A stretch of DNA of 64,000 bases from Bryum argenteum (lineage: Eukaryota > Streptophyta > Bryopsida > Bryales > Bryaceae). The stretch lies in the NCBI GenBank assembly GCA_037043015.1, contig CM073321.1, positions 4,980,001 through 5,044,000 on the forward strand. Reading direction: 5' to 3'. Numbering within the stretch: position 1 is the stretch's first letter; every line of letters starts with the position of its first letter. A program made the translations under genes and the position numbers. Positions 1 through 10,430 of this stretch are shown one piece after another. The notes under the pieces are model-generated. The model saw only the letters and a program-made list of their open reading frames with translations, had not been told where the DNA came from and did not search any database.

Positions 1-534
1 GAGTGAATACGGAAGTCACGATTTCTGTATCCTTTAGCTTCCCAAAATGGGGAACAACTGCAGAGGATACCATTGAGGTCGAGAACAACATTTAACCAAG
101 TACCGGAGGATTTCCTTGGAATCCGACCTATGTCTTCTCTAGAAATTAAATCATTGACCGATGCTTCATTGACCTAAAATGAAAACGGCGCACCACGACA
201 AAATTACTGGGGAGCTTTCGTCACTGGTGCGATGAATTCAAGGTTAGAATTATGTAATACAACGCAACGACGGCATAGGTGAGAGCAGAGTGTGGAACTG
301 AAAATACCTGATTATCATAATTGCTCTCCTCTAAGTCAACTTGGATACCCATTGACCCGAGTGACTGCTTAGTGCAATCTATCTCATCACGGACAACAAC
401 AACATTCTCAGTATGTGAGACATCATGCATTTTAAGTGTGTCCTCCACCGGTGGAACCCGCTCATGGCGATAACATTCAAGCGTGACATCATCCATGACT
501 GGAACATCGATTGCTTCGTCATCCAAATTAACAT
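1..534 (-). CDS. Two exons of a HAD/FCP1-like phosphatase-type gene, cut by the window edge
   Basis: Read on the minus strand, a TGCCAG acceptor opens an acidic exon at 534-308 that ends at a GTATTT donor. An ATTTTAG acceptor opens a second exon at 173 that stays open to the window edge. Both meet in phase 0. The second exon encodes WLNVVLDLNGILCSC, which resembles the nucleophile motif of FCP1/NIF-type HAD phosphatases (hydrophobic strand, then DxNG(I/V)L in place of DxDGTL). The exon at 308-534 is acidic and has no motif I recognise. The motif and exon phases are seen directly; the phosphatase assignment is inference from one motif, and the rest of the domain lies outside the window. A palindromic repeat just upstream (629-655) and a mobile-element gene next door suggest that this too may be element-borne. 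Confidence 0.4.
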
Positions 535-628
535 CTGGCACGCAATACAAATTCATGGAATCAGGAAACAATAAGATAGAGGAAATAGGATATGGGAGCC
601 AACAAGAAGCAGATAGGAAAAAGAGCAA

Positions 629-655
629 CAGTTTAGCTCGAGTCGAGCTAAACTG
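629..655. repeat. Single family-A palindrome
   Basis: A 27-bp palindrome with arms TTTAGCTCGA and TCGAGCTAAA around one central base. It lies upstream of the exon at 308-534, in presumed intron or 5' flank. It belongs to the family that forms arrays near 3.3, 5.2 and 13 kb. Confidence 0.85.
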
Positions 656-772
656 CAAAATAGTAAAGGCTTGTATTAATTACAAAAAAATGTCTGAGTT
701 TGATACAAAATTTTACATGTACATATGTTTTCCGGCATTTACAGCTTAAATACTATACACTAGATCCAAAAT

Positions 773-1570
773 CTAAGTTGAAGGAGGACCTGTAGATTCT
801 TCTTCCGCGTCTCCCTCAGGATGTAATTCAGGCGTAGGAGAGGAAGGCGTAGGCACGGAAGGCTCGGTAGTTGGAGGCGGCATGGACGTGAGTGGTTGCA
901 GAGAAGTAGGATCAGCATGTGGTGCAGTAGTGGTTGCCATTGTCCGCACCAAAGTTAATGCGTTGCCGCCAGTAAAATTCTGCATTATCTCCATCATCAT
1001 GTCATGGTGTTCCTGGTCTCTCTTTTCGCGTTCCAGCTGCGCAATTTGCTGCTGTGCAAGGAGCTCTTCCAACTTCTTCCGGTGTGTCGTCTCCTCCTCA
1101 AACTTCCGCTGTAGTGCTGCCAACTCGTTACTCTCCTCAACCTTGAACCTACTTGAGGGTGAGTCCTTCGACAGGGGATTACGTTTCCGCTTTGCACTCC
1201 CTTTGCCTCCTCCTCGCCCAGGAGCGGTACGCGACTCCTGCGGTGTCCGCGGGGTCGTGTCAATTTCCATGTCTTGCTCTTCGTCATCTCCACCCGAACC
1301 AAGGCTGTAAGTGCTGCCTTCACCGTGAAGTTGCCTTCCGCTTGACCCAGAGTCCTCCCGGTCGGGGAGGGCCTCGTCATCCAAAGACACAACAGCTTTG
1401 CGCTTGCCTTTCAAGAGCATGGCCCCGACCTCCGGAAACTCAACTTTGTCGACGAAATAGCCGTTCACGGAGAAGTCAATGGAATCTAGAGGAAGCCCTT
1501 CGTTGTACGCTTGGTCGATGTCCTCTCTATCTTCGGCGTCGAATATGGCGTAGGCATCGAGAGACAACAT
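773..1570 (-). pseudogene. Exon D of the ParB/methyltransferase-like mobile gene: end of the SAM-binding fold plus acidic/coiled-coil tail
   Basis: The exon begins after a TTCTTGTAG acceptor (minus strand) in phase 0 and runs to a stop at 773. Its first residues (MLSLDAYAIFDAEDRED) continue the GGK-containing strand at the end of exon C. They align with the second strand of the amino-methyltransferase fold, where families such as N6_N4_Mtase carry the acidic residue after FxGxG. The remaining ~220 residues are low-complexity: acidic stretch, basic RGGGKGSAKRKRN segment that could be a nuclear localisation signal, a Glu/Lys/Gln coiled coil near residues 150-190, and a Pro/Thr/Ser-rich C-terminus. 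The exon has no internal stop. The methyltransferase link rests on motif order rather than overall similarity. Confidence 0.55.
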
Positions 1571-1647
1571 CTACAAGAAAAATTGTGCATCTTAGAAAAC
1601 GGAAATCATCTGTAGTTAAAGCGGACATGATTTGAAAACAAGCTTGA

Positions 1648-1714
1648 CAGTTTAGCTCGACTCGAGCTAAACTGTAGGGATTCCTATCCGAGCAAATAGA
1701 GTCGAGCTAAACTG
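1648..1714. repeat. Family-A palindrome plus half copy inside the C/D intron
   Basis: One full palindrome (1648-1674) and a damaged second copy (about 1697-1714) lie inside the 157-bp intron 1571-1727, which has GTAAGC and TTGTAG borders on the minus strand. The palindrome does not enter the exons. Confidence 0.8.
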
Positions 1715-1727
1715 TAGCAAAGCTTAC

Positions 1728-3166
1728 CACGCTTGCGCAGGCTGCTTTTCCGCCGGCGTAGACAAATAAAAATGTTCTCATGCTCCTGGCAGAAAAGCTG
1801 GATGACCAGCAAATAAAAATCCATCCTCAACTCGATCGGGTACATGTGATACCGAGACTCGTTGTACTTCCGCAGCTTCTCGTAAAGCGCGTGCTTTGGA
1901 GCGCAATACTCGGTCTGTGGCATACGCGCGAGGTTCACGTTTTCCCTGATCATAAAGAGAAGACGCATAGGCTCTGAGGCTTGCTTCGCTTTCGCATTGT
2001 ATCCAGCGAGCCATTCGTGCGGGGATGGATAGTACATCGACGGAATCAGCTTATATTTCAACCCTGGGAAGAATGCAGGATTAGTCGCGAACGCCTCAAC
2101 TTGCGCGTATTCACTGTCACCCCCGCAAATAAATAACCAGCAGGGTACATCTGTTAGAGCTGGTTTGTTCTGGGACAATAAGATCGCCATGAACATTTCG
2201 ATGAATGGGTGGTTAGGCGAGGAATCAGCTGAGGAACTACAACTACCCGGAACCAATCTGAAGTCGATGATTCCGACGTTCATCTCGGGTGCAGCTTCCG
2301 GCCATTTGTTCTCAGGCCAATCTTTCAGCCTCTGTGGTGTTTTGCGCTTGAAGGAACGGAATATAAGACTACCAACAGGGCCAATAAACTTTTCGCGCTT
2401 TTCCAGAAACACCTCAAAAAACCTCTTTGCGTAGGGGGAGAGATCTTCGCAGCTGGTATTCTTGTGCTGGGTTTGCCTCTGATCTGCGTAGTACTTACCA
2501 AGAATTCCCCATTCCAAAAGAACGCGCTTCGAGGCCTTGGTGACGTGGTATTCCTTCTTTAACTTCTTCCATGCATCCACGTCGAACTCGTTGTTCTTGA
2601 AGATTCCGAGTTGGGGTCTGATCTTGTGGATCTGAAGCTGGGCGGTTGCCTTACGCTTCAACCGTTCAACGTACTCCTTCACGGAGTAGCAATCTTCAAG
2701 AAGGGGTACTGGTTGTTTGAGGGTAACCTTCGGGTATTCCAGTTTCCGTGACGGACCTGACCTATTCAACATATGTGAACAGAGTGTCCTATGGTCCGAC
2801 TCTGAAAGGTTACCAAGGTTCTTAAAAAATTCCCTCAACAGGGTTTGGTCATTATCTGGTTTGAACCCTGGCTTGTCACACAGCTGCCTAAAGGTCACCA
2901 AGGTTCTTAAAAAATTCCCTCGACAGGGTTTGGTCGTTATCTAGTTTGAACCTTGGCTTGTCACACAGCTGCCTTAAGGAGTAGGGGTCGATAAGGGTCC
3001 CCTGGGCGACACTTCCAATCAACTCTACCCACAGGTTCCAGAGATCTTCAGGGAAGGTGATGATCTTAAGCTCATTCGTTAGGGACAAAACCTTGTTCTT
3101 CACCTCTACTTGGGCCTTGGCCACATCAATCATAGCGAACCTATGTCGAATGGAGTCCACGAATTT
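1728..3166 (-). pseudogene. Exon C of the ParB/methyltransferase-like mobile gene: amino-methyltransferase-like domain
   Basis: Opens after a GGCATTGCAG acceptor and ends at AGCGTG before GTAAGC. The order of elements follows a beta-class N6/N4 amino-methyltransferase: a strand ending IIDFRL where DPPY would be expected, a hydrophobic strand WLFICGGDSE, a segment with SEPMRLLFMI, then a helix and a strand leading to VYAGGKAACAS in place of FxGxG. DFRL and GGK are both non-canonical, so this copy, and perhaps the family, may lack catalysis. Decay is clear. An 85-bp tandem duplication (2796-2965) breaks the frame, and a 1-nt shift near 1765 puts the GGK strand in another frame. A long charged region lies before the methyltransferase part. 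Domain naming is inference from motif order. Confidence 0.55.
2796..2965. repeat. 85-bp direct tandem duplication inside exon C
   Basis: Two adjacent copies of about 85 bp (2796-2880 and 2881-2965) both encode RQLCDKP, DNDQTL and REFFKNLG. Because 85 is not a multiple of three, the frame changes at the junction and the first copy ends in a stop. Confidence 0.85.
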
Positions 3167-3213
3167 CTGCAATGCCACAAGTAATGGAAGATGTCAGAGT
3201 GTAAGAGAGGAGT

Positions 3214-3422
3214 CACTTTAGCTCGAGTCAAGCTAAAGTGTGCATCCGGAATTAAGAAGCAGTTGCAAAGATGTTGGGTTCATTAAGCAGCAGCGACAGT
3301 TTAGCTCCAGTCGAGCTAAACTGCAATGGCAGTTTAGCTCAACTCGAGCTAAAACTTAATGGCAGTGTAGCTCGAGTCGAGCTAAACCTCAATTGCAGTT
3401 TAGCTCGAGTCGAGCTAAACTG
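3214..3422. repeat. Family-A palindrome array with 33-bp period, in the A/C intron
   Basis: Five 27-bp palindromes start at 3214, 3297, 3330, 3363 and 3396. The last four are spaced exactly 33 bp, with 6-bp linkers (CAATGG, TAATGG, CAATTG). All lie inside the intron 3167-3485 (donor GTAAGT, acceptor TTGCAG on the minus strand). Confidence 0.9.
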
Positions 3423-3485
3423 CTACGGGGAACTATTTGCTATGATAGAAGGCAGAGATGTGATGCGACATGAGGTAATACTTAC

Positions 3486-4885
3486 GTCAAAATTTGCGAA
3501 TTGTGACACAACTCGCTTTGTTTGAACACGTCTGTCCGCAACCCCAGCTGCTGCATGTCTGTTTGGGGGGCGCCCGTAGTTCTCCCACAAAGTGCGGGCG
3601 GCAAGGATGTTCGATGCCCATGTCGGCTTAAACGGAGTGAAGTGGTTCACTCTGTTATAAAACGCCGATATCTTGCGGAGCTTGACTTCATCCTTTGTCC
3701 AAACTACGAAAGCAAATCATCCTTTGCGAATTGTTTTGGGGACTTTGAACTCAAGCATCTGCTTTGAGGCGGCAACACTGTGTTGGCCGTTGATAATCTA
3801 GAAGTCGCAGTCATGCATATTCTCCAGGCCGTTCGGCTTCACCTCTAACTTCGGCATTACGCAGAGCGTTTGCTTCTGCGATCTGTCAAGGATATTGATG
3901 AGGAAATTCATCAAGTCCGTCTTGCCCTTCTTCTTGAATGCCCGAATGGTCCATTAGGGAGGGGACTCGATCATCCTCATTGTGTCGACCTCTATCTTCG
4001 TGTCAGGTTTAGGAAAGACGAAACAGTCTTGACAGTCTGTGAAGAACTTCTGATAGATGAGGTTGACGTTCTCAAAGTTGATTTCCTCTACGGTATTAAA
4101 GTTCTTTCGAATGCATTGAATAGCATCGTTCAAAGCCGTTAAAGCATCCTCTTCGGGGATGGGCATGCTCTTTTTCTTCTTCGCCTCGGTTGACTTCTTC
4201 ACGGGAGCTTCTCTCCTCATTACAGGCGAGTCAGTAGTCGTGGTGGTTGTTGGGGCACGCCTTGTAGCACGTTGCGGGCGTGTTGGGATTCTGCTCTGTA
4301 CGCGGCTCCCCGTTGCAGTCAGCCCAGATCCCTCCAGTGGTGCTTTTCCTTTGAGGTGTATAGTCTTCGCCAGAATGTCACCGTGCGTTAGAGCAGAGAC
4401 TACAGATCGCAGTTTGATCGCGAGTTGCTTGGCCTTGAGAGCTCCCCCCTGTTTGGTTTGCCATGCTTTAGTAAGCATATCTTGTTTCAGTGTTGTTTTT
4501 ATATCATCGAAACTAGACGCCTCTAAACTCTCCACCAATTGCCCCAATTCAAAACGAGTTTGCTTGATATCGATCAGTATGGCGTAGTTGTAGGCACACT
4601 CCTTGTCTTTCTCTTTGAAGGTTGTGCACGTCGCTATGACTTCTTTCTCTGTTTCGTGGTCGAAGTCAGTTAGCTTGGAGTTGATGTCAACGCACATGGG
4701 GTCTTCTACATCTCCTTCGCATGTGACGACAAGGGTGAGGAATGCTGTCTATGGGATCCATCTCGCAGACCACGAAAGCACTTTCGATGGGTCTTTGAAT
4801 TCCCAGCAGTCCAACTGCTTCGCGTCGTCGCCATCGTCTTCGTTAGCATCCAGCGGCCTAAGTTTAAAGAAGTGCTGGAGCGCCT
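3486..4885 (-). pseudogene. Exon A of the ParB/methyltransferase-like mobile gene: second ParB/Srx-like domain
   Basis: A single minus-strand frame runs from about 4885 to a GTAAGT donor at 3485, broken by four stops: TAG 4749-4751, TAA 3954-3956, TAG 3798-3800 and TGA 3717-3719. Across them the frame reads sensibly, with helical N-terminal sequence, a Thr/Lys/Arg-rich linker, then a domain with a ParB/Srx-type signature, IINGQHSVAASKQM, followed by FAFVVWTKDE. The NGQHS motif corresponds to the (D/N)GxHR loop of ParB-like and DGQHR proteins. In phages and prophages a ParB-like domain followed by an amino-methyltransferase is a familiar fusion; here it is split by introns in eukaryotic DNA. 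The acceptor at 4885 is the least certain boundary. The first residues resemble the last exon of the locus at 58.1-60.0 kb, so this copy is probably 5'-truncated. Confidence 0.6.
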
Positions 4886-4987
4886 CTTAAACTCATGCCT
4901 TCTCTTGACTGCTAATGTAAAGGTTGTGTTAGTTGATAGTATCGGTTTGGATACACATGAAGCGTAATTCATACATCCTAGTACTTG

Positions 4988-5326
4988 CAGTTTAGCTCGA
5001 CTCGAGCTAAACTGCAAGCTACATGCTACCAGTCTCTCTCTACTTTAAGTCATTCGTTGTTCTTGCATTCCTCAACTGCGTTGTAAGTAGAATTTTGTTG
5101 TTAACTCTGGCGACAGTTTAGCTCAAGTCAAGCTAAACTATAGTTGACACATGCTTCTACAGTTTAGCTCGAGTCGAGCTAAACAGTACAGACATATGTG
5201 CCAGCCACAGCTTAGCTTGAGTCGAGCTAAACAGAAGAGGCTTGTGCCATGTACAGTTTAGCTCGAGTCAAGCCAAACTGTATTGACATATATCAGCTAC
5301 AGGTTAGGTCGACTCAAGCTAAACTG
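4988..5326. repeat. Family-A palindrome array with 46-bp period, 5' of exon A
   Basis: 27-bp palindromes start at 4988, 5114, 5160, 5208, 5254 and 5300. The last five are spaced 46, 48, 46 and 46 bp with 19-21-bp spacers. They lie just upstream of exon A, in a presumed intron or promoter. The period matches the array at 12935-13419. Confidence 0.9.
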
Positions 5327-6440
5327 TGGGGTGGACCTATCTAATTACTGCCTAAATGAACATAAGTATGCCGGTAAGATAATCACCTGTCTGCCATTTT
5401 TCTTCTGTTAGTCGATATTCCGCTTGTTTGATGCGCTTGGCATTTGCTTGACCTGCACAGGAATGTGATTGATCATGATTTGGGAATGATGTGATAAACT
5501 TCGTTTGCTTGTTACAATTTGTGGTGAGTTAGTGACCTTGTATGAAATGAATTGATTGGGTAGTTGGATTCGGAGTTTAATGATAGTGTAGCTCAAAGAC
5601 AAAGTCTAATTTCTCCATTCATAAGCCGACCCAATCCAACAGAACATGTTGCATCTATTGTTCTTTTGAATGCTTCAACAGCAATGCAGTTAGGAAAGAA
5701 GTGCTATTGTGGAGAACATAAATCAAATACTGCAGAGCACGTTCGAAGTCAAAATGAGCAAACAAAATTGGTACTACAGTGCTGGGCACATTCAAAGATA
5801 AAATGAACAAAGAAACTGGTACTGTATGATACAAATAGAACATGACAAACAATGCACAACAATGGAAGCAATAATCAACTCAAGAATACAAACACAACCT
5901 AATGAACAACTCACTGAAAGTCCGCAAATACTTCACTGTCGAGCTAAATCTCAAACTAACACTTGCAACATCTCGTAAAAGGGAGAAAATTTGATCTCAA
6001 ACCCGTTCCTACCTGCGATAAATCAGAAATTGCGTGGATGTATGCTTCTCAAATAGAATGCAATCAAAGTAGATTAAAGTTGGAACCAGAAACTTACAAG
6101 GAAGAAAATTCCGTCGCCGCAAATTACTTTCCGAAAGCTGCTGTCGCCGCAAATCACTCCGCCGTACTCCGCAAGCAGCAATCTCCAGCAACCCTCGGTG
6201 CAAACCGAAACGAGCCGGAACACCAAATTTCTCTAACAAACATGAAAACCAAATTTCTCTAACTCAGAAACTCAAATTTTATCTATCTAGCACACTACAA
6301 TATTTCTCTAACGCAGCAGCGGCAATCGACTAAACCCAAACTACACCAAACCCCAACTAACAAATCCATCTACTCGCAACAAACAGAAGATGGAAACTGT
6401 AGCAGCATTAGCAATTCTACCCTCCACAGGGGCGCGACAA
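5327..6440. other. No gene seen (presumed 5' flank)
   Basis: AT-rich sequence with only short overlapping frames on both strands and no recognised domain. It could hold the 5' flank or a lost upstream exon of the minus-strand ParB-type gene. Confidence 0.5.
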
Positions 6441-6529
6441 TCCAGCAATGAGGGACCGAGGGACAACTAAGACCCTAGTGCACAGGGAAGAAAAGTTTAG
6501 GATCAGCACACCGGCGGTGTACGTAGCCG

Positions 6530-6830
6530 CACCGGCGATGAACTCGCAGCAGCTAAACCCTAAACCGAACTCGAAGCAGCACCGCAGCAGGAAACTGAAC
6601 TCCCTCCAAACTCACAGAAGCAGCACCGCAGCAGCAATCACTCCTCGGCGGTCACCGCAGCAGCAATCAGCTCCTCCGGCGGAGCTTTTGCTACGAGGTG
6701 TTGCTCGCCGGTCACCGTAGCTTTGCGGAGGTGCTGCTCGCTGGTCACCGCAGCAGCAATCAACTCCGGGCGCCGCTCCTTCTCGCCGCGGTACTCCTTC
6801 TCGCCGAAGTACTCCAACTCGTGCTCCTCG
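6530..6830. repeat. Compositionally biased CAG/CCG-rich stretch with local duplications
   Basis: Runs of GCAGCA and repeated blocks built on GCTCGC(C/T)GGTCACCG give long, low-complexity frames on both strands. These look like repeat translation rather than protein. Confidence 0.6.
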
Positions 6831-6984
6831 CCAAGGAAATCGTCCTGGTCGTTCTTCGCAGCCCCTCCAGCGAAATGGCGCCAAATCAACCTCCGAACCT
6901 CCTCGCGACAAAAACAAGTACGACAAAAACCCTGATCCCGGAAAACCCTCGCAAGACGACAACAGCGCTCATCACGAAAACCTT

Positions 6985-7196
6985 TTATGCCCATGATGAT
7001 GTGCATGATCATGGTCATGCACATGGTTATACATACATACATACATGGCAATGTACATGACCATGCCCATGCACATGATCATGGGCATGGCAAATTTTTG
7101 TTTTTTTTTTTTTAATTTTTTTTAATTGTTTTTTTAATTGTTTTTTTATTCTTTTTTTATTCTTTTTTTTTCTTTTTTTTCTTTTTTCTTTTTTTT
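6985..7196. repeat. CATG-rich low-complexity run followed by poly-T
   Basis: Dense ATG/CAT words with a short CATA run at 6985-7090, then T-rich sequence (7094-7196) with TTTTTTAATT-like units. Confidence 0.8.
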
Positions 7197-7525
7197 GTAC
7201 TCTATTGTTTATTTGATAAAATATTGTTCCCGTTTAACTTATGTTTTGAGTAATTCTTTCACTAATTCTTGACTTAGCTTTGACCAAGATTTGTCTATGT
7301 TGGTGTCCAAGTTTTGTCCACATTTTGACTAAGTAAATGTCTAGGTTATGAATGGAAGTTTTTCACTAAATTGTGACTAAATTTAGTAATCTAAATTCTT
7401 AGTTTTAAACACGAAAGAGTACATTGTTCCCTATGTTTTGTAAACAAAAAGTGTCATTTTTAGGTTTTATCCCCTATTGTATGCATGCATGAGAAACCAT
7501 TTTAGAGTAAAAATAATTCTCCTTG

Positions 7526-7600
7526 AAGGTTGTGCACGTTGCTATGACTTCCTTCTCTCTTTTGTGGTCGAAGTCAGTGAGCTTGGAGTCAATGAGGCTC
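7526..7600 (-). pseudogene. Fragment of a third ParB/methyltransferase-like gene copy
   Basis: About 75 bp is nearly identical to 4616-4690 of exon A. On the minus strand it encodes DSKLTDFDHKREKEVIATC, against NSKLTDFDHETEKEVIATC in exon A. The similarity stops abruptly on both sides, in AT-rich DNA. It shows that the element has at least three copies in this window. Confidence 0.75.
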
Positions 7601-8800
7601 TTCACTTTGTAATGGATGTGTAATTTTTTGATCATCAGAGTAAAACAAGTAAACTGTATTTGTACCATGAATTGTCTCATACATATTGATTTCTCCTTCT
7701 TCTAAAGTATGTACTATTTCCTGATGATGGGTATTTACAAGTCCATACGCTAAGTTTTTAAAAACGAGAATATTTTTCTTGCACACAAGTCACAATTGGG
7801 GTAAAGTATGTATAGATCCATGCAATTAATATCGAAAGGCAAGAGTTTCTAATAAAAAAATTATGTGATTTAGATAAAAAATAAGAAATCTAAATGATCA
7901 TCATCTATCAATACCTATTATATGTGTCAAAAAAATAAAAATAAAAATTTAATTTTTAAAAAAAATAAAAAAAAGAAAGAATATAAGTTTTTGGTAAATA
8001 AGTTATTTTGGTATTAGTCGTTAATAAACAATATCTTTCATGAATATTTCTTTGGATTATATAAGTATCAATGAAGAGATTATTTAATAGACATTTAATT
8101 TGTGAAATCAATGGATATATTATAGACTTTTCATAAATATGTTAATGTAAATAAATAAATAAATATACATAATTATAATAATTTGATCAGCACAAGATAT
8201 TGTATCTTATAAATATAGTATTTTGAATGATAACATTTAATAAACATATTAATGAATACACATAGAAATAAGAGATTATTGACTAGAATTTTTACTAAAT
8301 ATATTAATATAACTAAATATATATATATATAATTTAGTGAACTAATACGCATTTCAATACATGATAATATGAATATAGTATTTGAAAATAGTAGGTTAAT
8401 AAATAAATTATTTGGAAAATTCAATTAATATTTTTATTGACATCAAAAGACTAGTAAATAGTGAATCCAATAAAATAATACTTTGAAAATACTATATTCA
8501 GGTATATGACATTATTAAATACACTTTTATATAATAGATTACTTAAAAGAAGGTTAAGAATAGATTATTAATACATATGTAATATACTTGTTCTTTGGAA
8601 ATAAGCTGATATTGAATAGCGTTAAGGTAAAATATATTAATTTATATATAGACTATTATGAAATATTATATTTTTAATTTTTGATACTTCTATAAATAGA
8701 GTATTTGACAAAAAAATTAATAACTGCATTATTACTTTGAATATTATTTTAGAATTCTAAATTTGAGAATAAGTGATTCATAAATATAATTAATTAAGTA
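7601..8800. other. AT-rich DNA, no gene seen
   Basis: Strongly AT-rich, with A- and T-runs and only short minus-strand frames of biased composition. No domain, RNA gene or ordered repeat recognised. Confidence 0.6.
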
Positions 8801-8805
8801 AAAAA

Positions 8806-9129
8806 TTGAATGTTCGAAGAAGTGCAAATTCGAATTCATTCGTTTCGATTTTAATAATCAATCCATCGATTTTTGTATTCCCAATCGGTACCACAATGGA
8901 TACGGCGATGGACGTTGCTTGCCCAGATTTGAAACTCAAGAAAGTCGATATCATAGCTACTCAATTCGAAAAGAGAGTTAGCACCCACTCTACATCAAGC
9001 CAATTCGTCGCTGTAGGCAGCCCTGCGCCTAAAACACTGAACACACTACGTTCTAAAGGCATTGCTAAGGATGGAAGGCTCACAATGAGGGAGAGCCTTT
9101 TGTACTTTGCAAGCGGCATTCGAAACTAG
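8806..9129 (+). CDS. Unrecognised 107-residue frame, possibly an isolated exon
   Basis: This frame is GC-richer than its AT-rich surroundings and has balanced amino-acid use, which suggests former coding DNA. I recognise no domain. No promoter or splice sites are convincing. It may be a captured fragment. Confidence 0.2.
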   Translation: MNVRRSANSNSFVSILIINPSIFVFPIGTTMDTAMDVACPDLKLKKVDIIATQFEKRVSTHSTSSQFVAVGSPAPKTLNTLRSKGIAKDGRLTMRESLLYFASGIRN

Positions 9130-9187
9130 GTGCATTTGACAATAGAGTGTTGAGTACATGGGTAGTTTGGCAATAATGAGTTATCAG

Positions 9188-9668
9188 TTAGGGGAGATAA
9201 TATGCATCACTTAGCGCTCCAGTACCTGAGGCTGAATTCGTCGTCCATGCCCGTGTGAAAGTCTTCTCGAAGTACAGGCAATTCTGCAACATGAGAAGCA
9301 TTTGGAACTTTTCATCATGAATCTTGAACGGCATGCTTTTCACATCGTTAGTAACCATCGGTCTCGGTGAGCTGTAATCTGCACATGACTGATCGGACTC
9401 AATCTCTCGGCTCGCACTCTCTGTTGTCGGACTTTTGCAGCTCGAGTTGTTCATCATAAACGAGAAAGCAAAAACCTGTATTAATGCTGCTCACTGTGAG
9501 AAGTGTTGATATTCCAGTTCTTAGGTTTTCAGTAGCCACGCATGGCTCTAAGTGATGAAAGATTTGAAAACTGCACGACTCTTTTCGTGATTCAATTGCT
9601 ACGAAAGATGATTGATATCTCGAGCAAGAGTAGCAAAACATTTTTAAAATAAGTAACCTAACATACAC
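9188..9668 (-). other. Unassigned stretch with two overlapping short minus-strand frames
   Basis: Two overlapping frames of 89 residues in different phases have less extreme base composition than the flanks. Neither has a motif I recognise. This may be a decayed gene fragment. Confidence 0.2.
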
Positions 9669-10430
9669 ATGATGCTAAGCAATATGTTTGAGTACTTTCT
9701 AGACGATAAAAATGAATAATTTCAGTCATAATGCTTTACAAGTTTTATTTGTAATACCGTTTTAGCTTGCTTGTAAAATTATGAATAAATTTTACTTAAT
9801 GTTGCTTTTTTATAAATTATATTTTAATAAAGTAAAGATAAATATAAATGTACATTGCAGTGTCGCATTGTTAATGCATAATGATATATTGTAGAGTACT
9901 GTAATATAGTCTTATAGAAAAGCTTATTCATTTAAAAATATAGTTTCAACAAATAATTTCAAAAGTATAATTTCAATAAACGTAAATAATTTTTACAATG
10001 CTTAATTTGAAGTATGAACATCTTTTTAAAAAAGAAATGTCCAAGATTAAGCACAATACTTAAAATAAAATTTAAATTATATTATATTGCGTGGAATACA
10101 GCATAATAAGGCATAAAGAGTTTCATATTTTTATAACTCATTATAATTATTACAACGAAAACAATATATGATGAAATAAACTCGATCCGATTAAAACACG
10201 TAATTCATTATAATGGTATTATTCAGTGATTTTGAGAAAATTAATGTAAGTTTAGTTTGCGTCCAGCTAAATGTACCCACACAGTATATTTGGCTCAACT
10301 CAAGCTCAATTTTCATCAATTTGATAATCTGAATATTTCCATTATAAAGAGTTACGTGTTTTAATTGGCTGCACTGCTGTCTCCAACATGGACTTAGTGA
10401 ATTTGAACTCTCCGTGAAGAAGCGGAGTAC
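9669..10430. other. AT-rich DNA, nothing recognised
   Basis: AT-rich with no frame or repeat of note. Confidence 0.5.

Noticed and set aside
882-1310. A plus-strand Cys/Ser-rich protein
   Set aside because: Shadow of the minus-strand exon D.
3717-3800. Stop-codon repair by U-to-C RNA editing
   Set aside because: The stops have the right form for such editing, but that process is known from organelles of some plants, and these are nuclear transposons; mutational decay is simpler.
4159-4587. A plus-strand membrane-like protein
   Set aside because: Shadow of exon A; hydrophobicity comes from reading the Thr/Lys-rich linker backward.
6638-7060. Overlapping 116-137-residue frames on both strands
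   Set aside because: Low-complexity repeat translation (CAG/CCG and CATG words).
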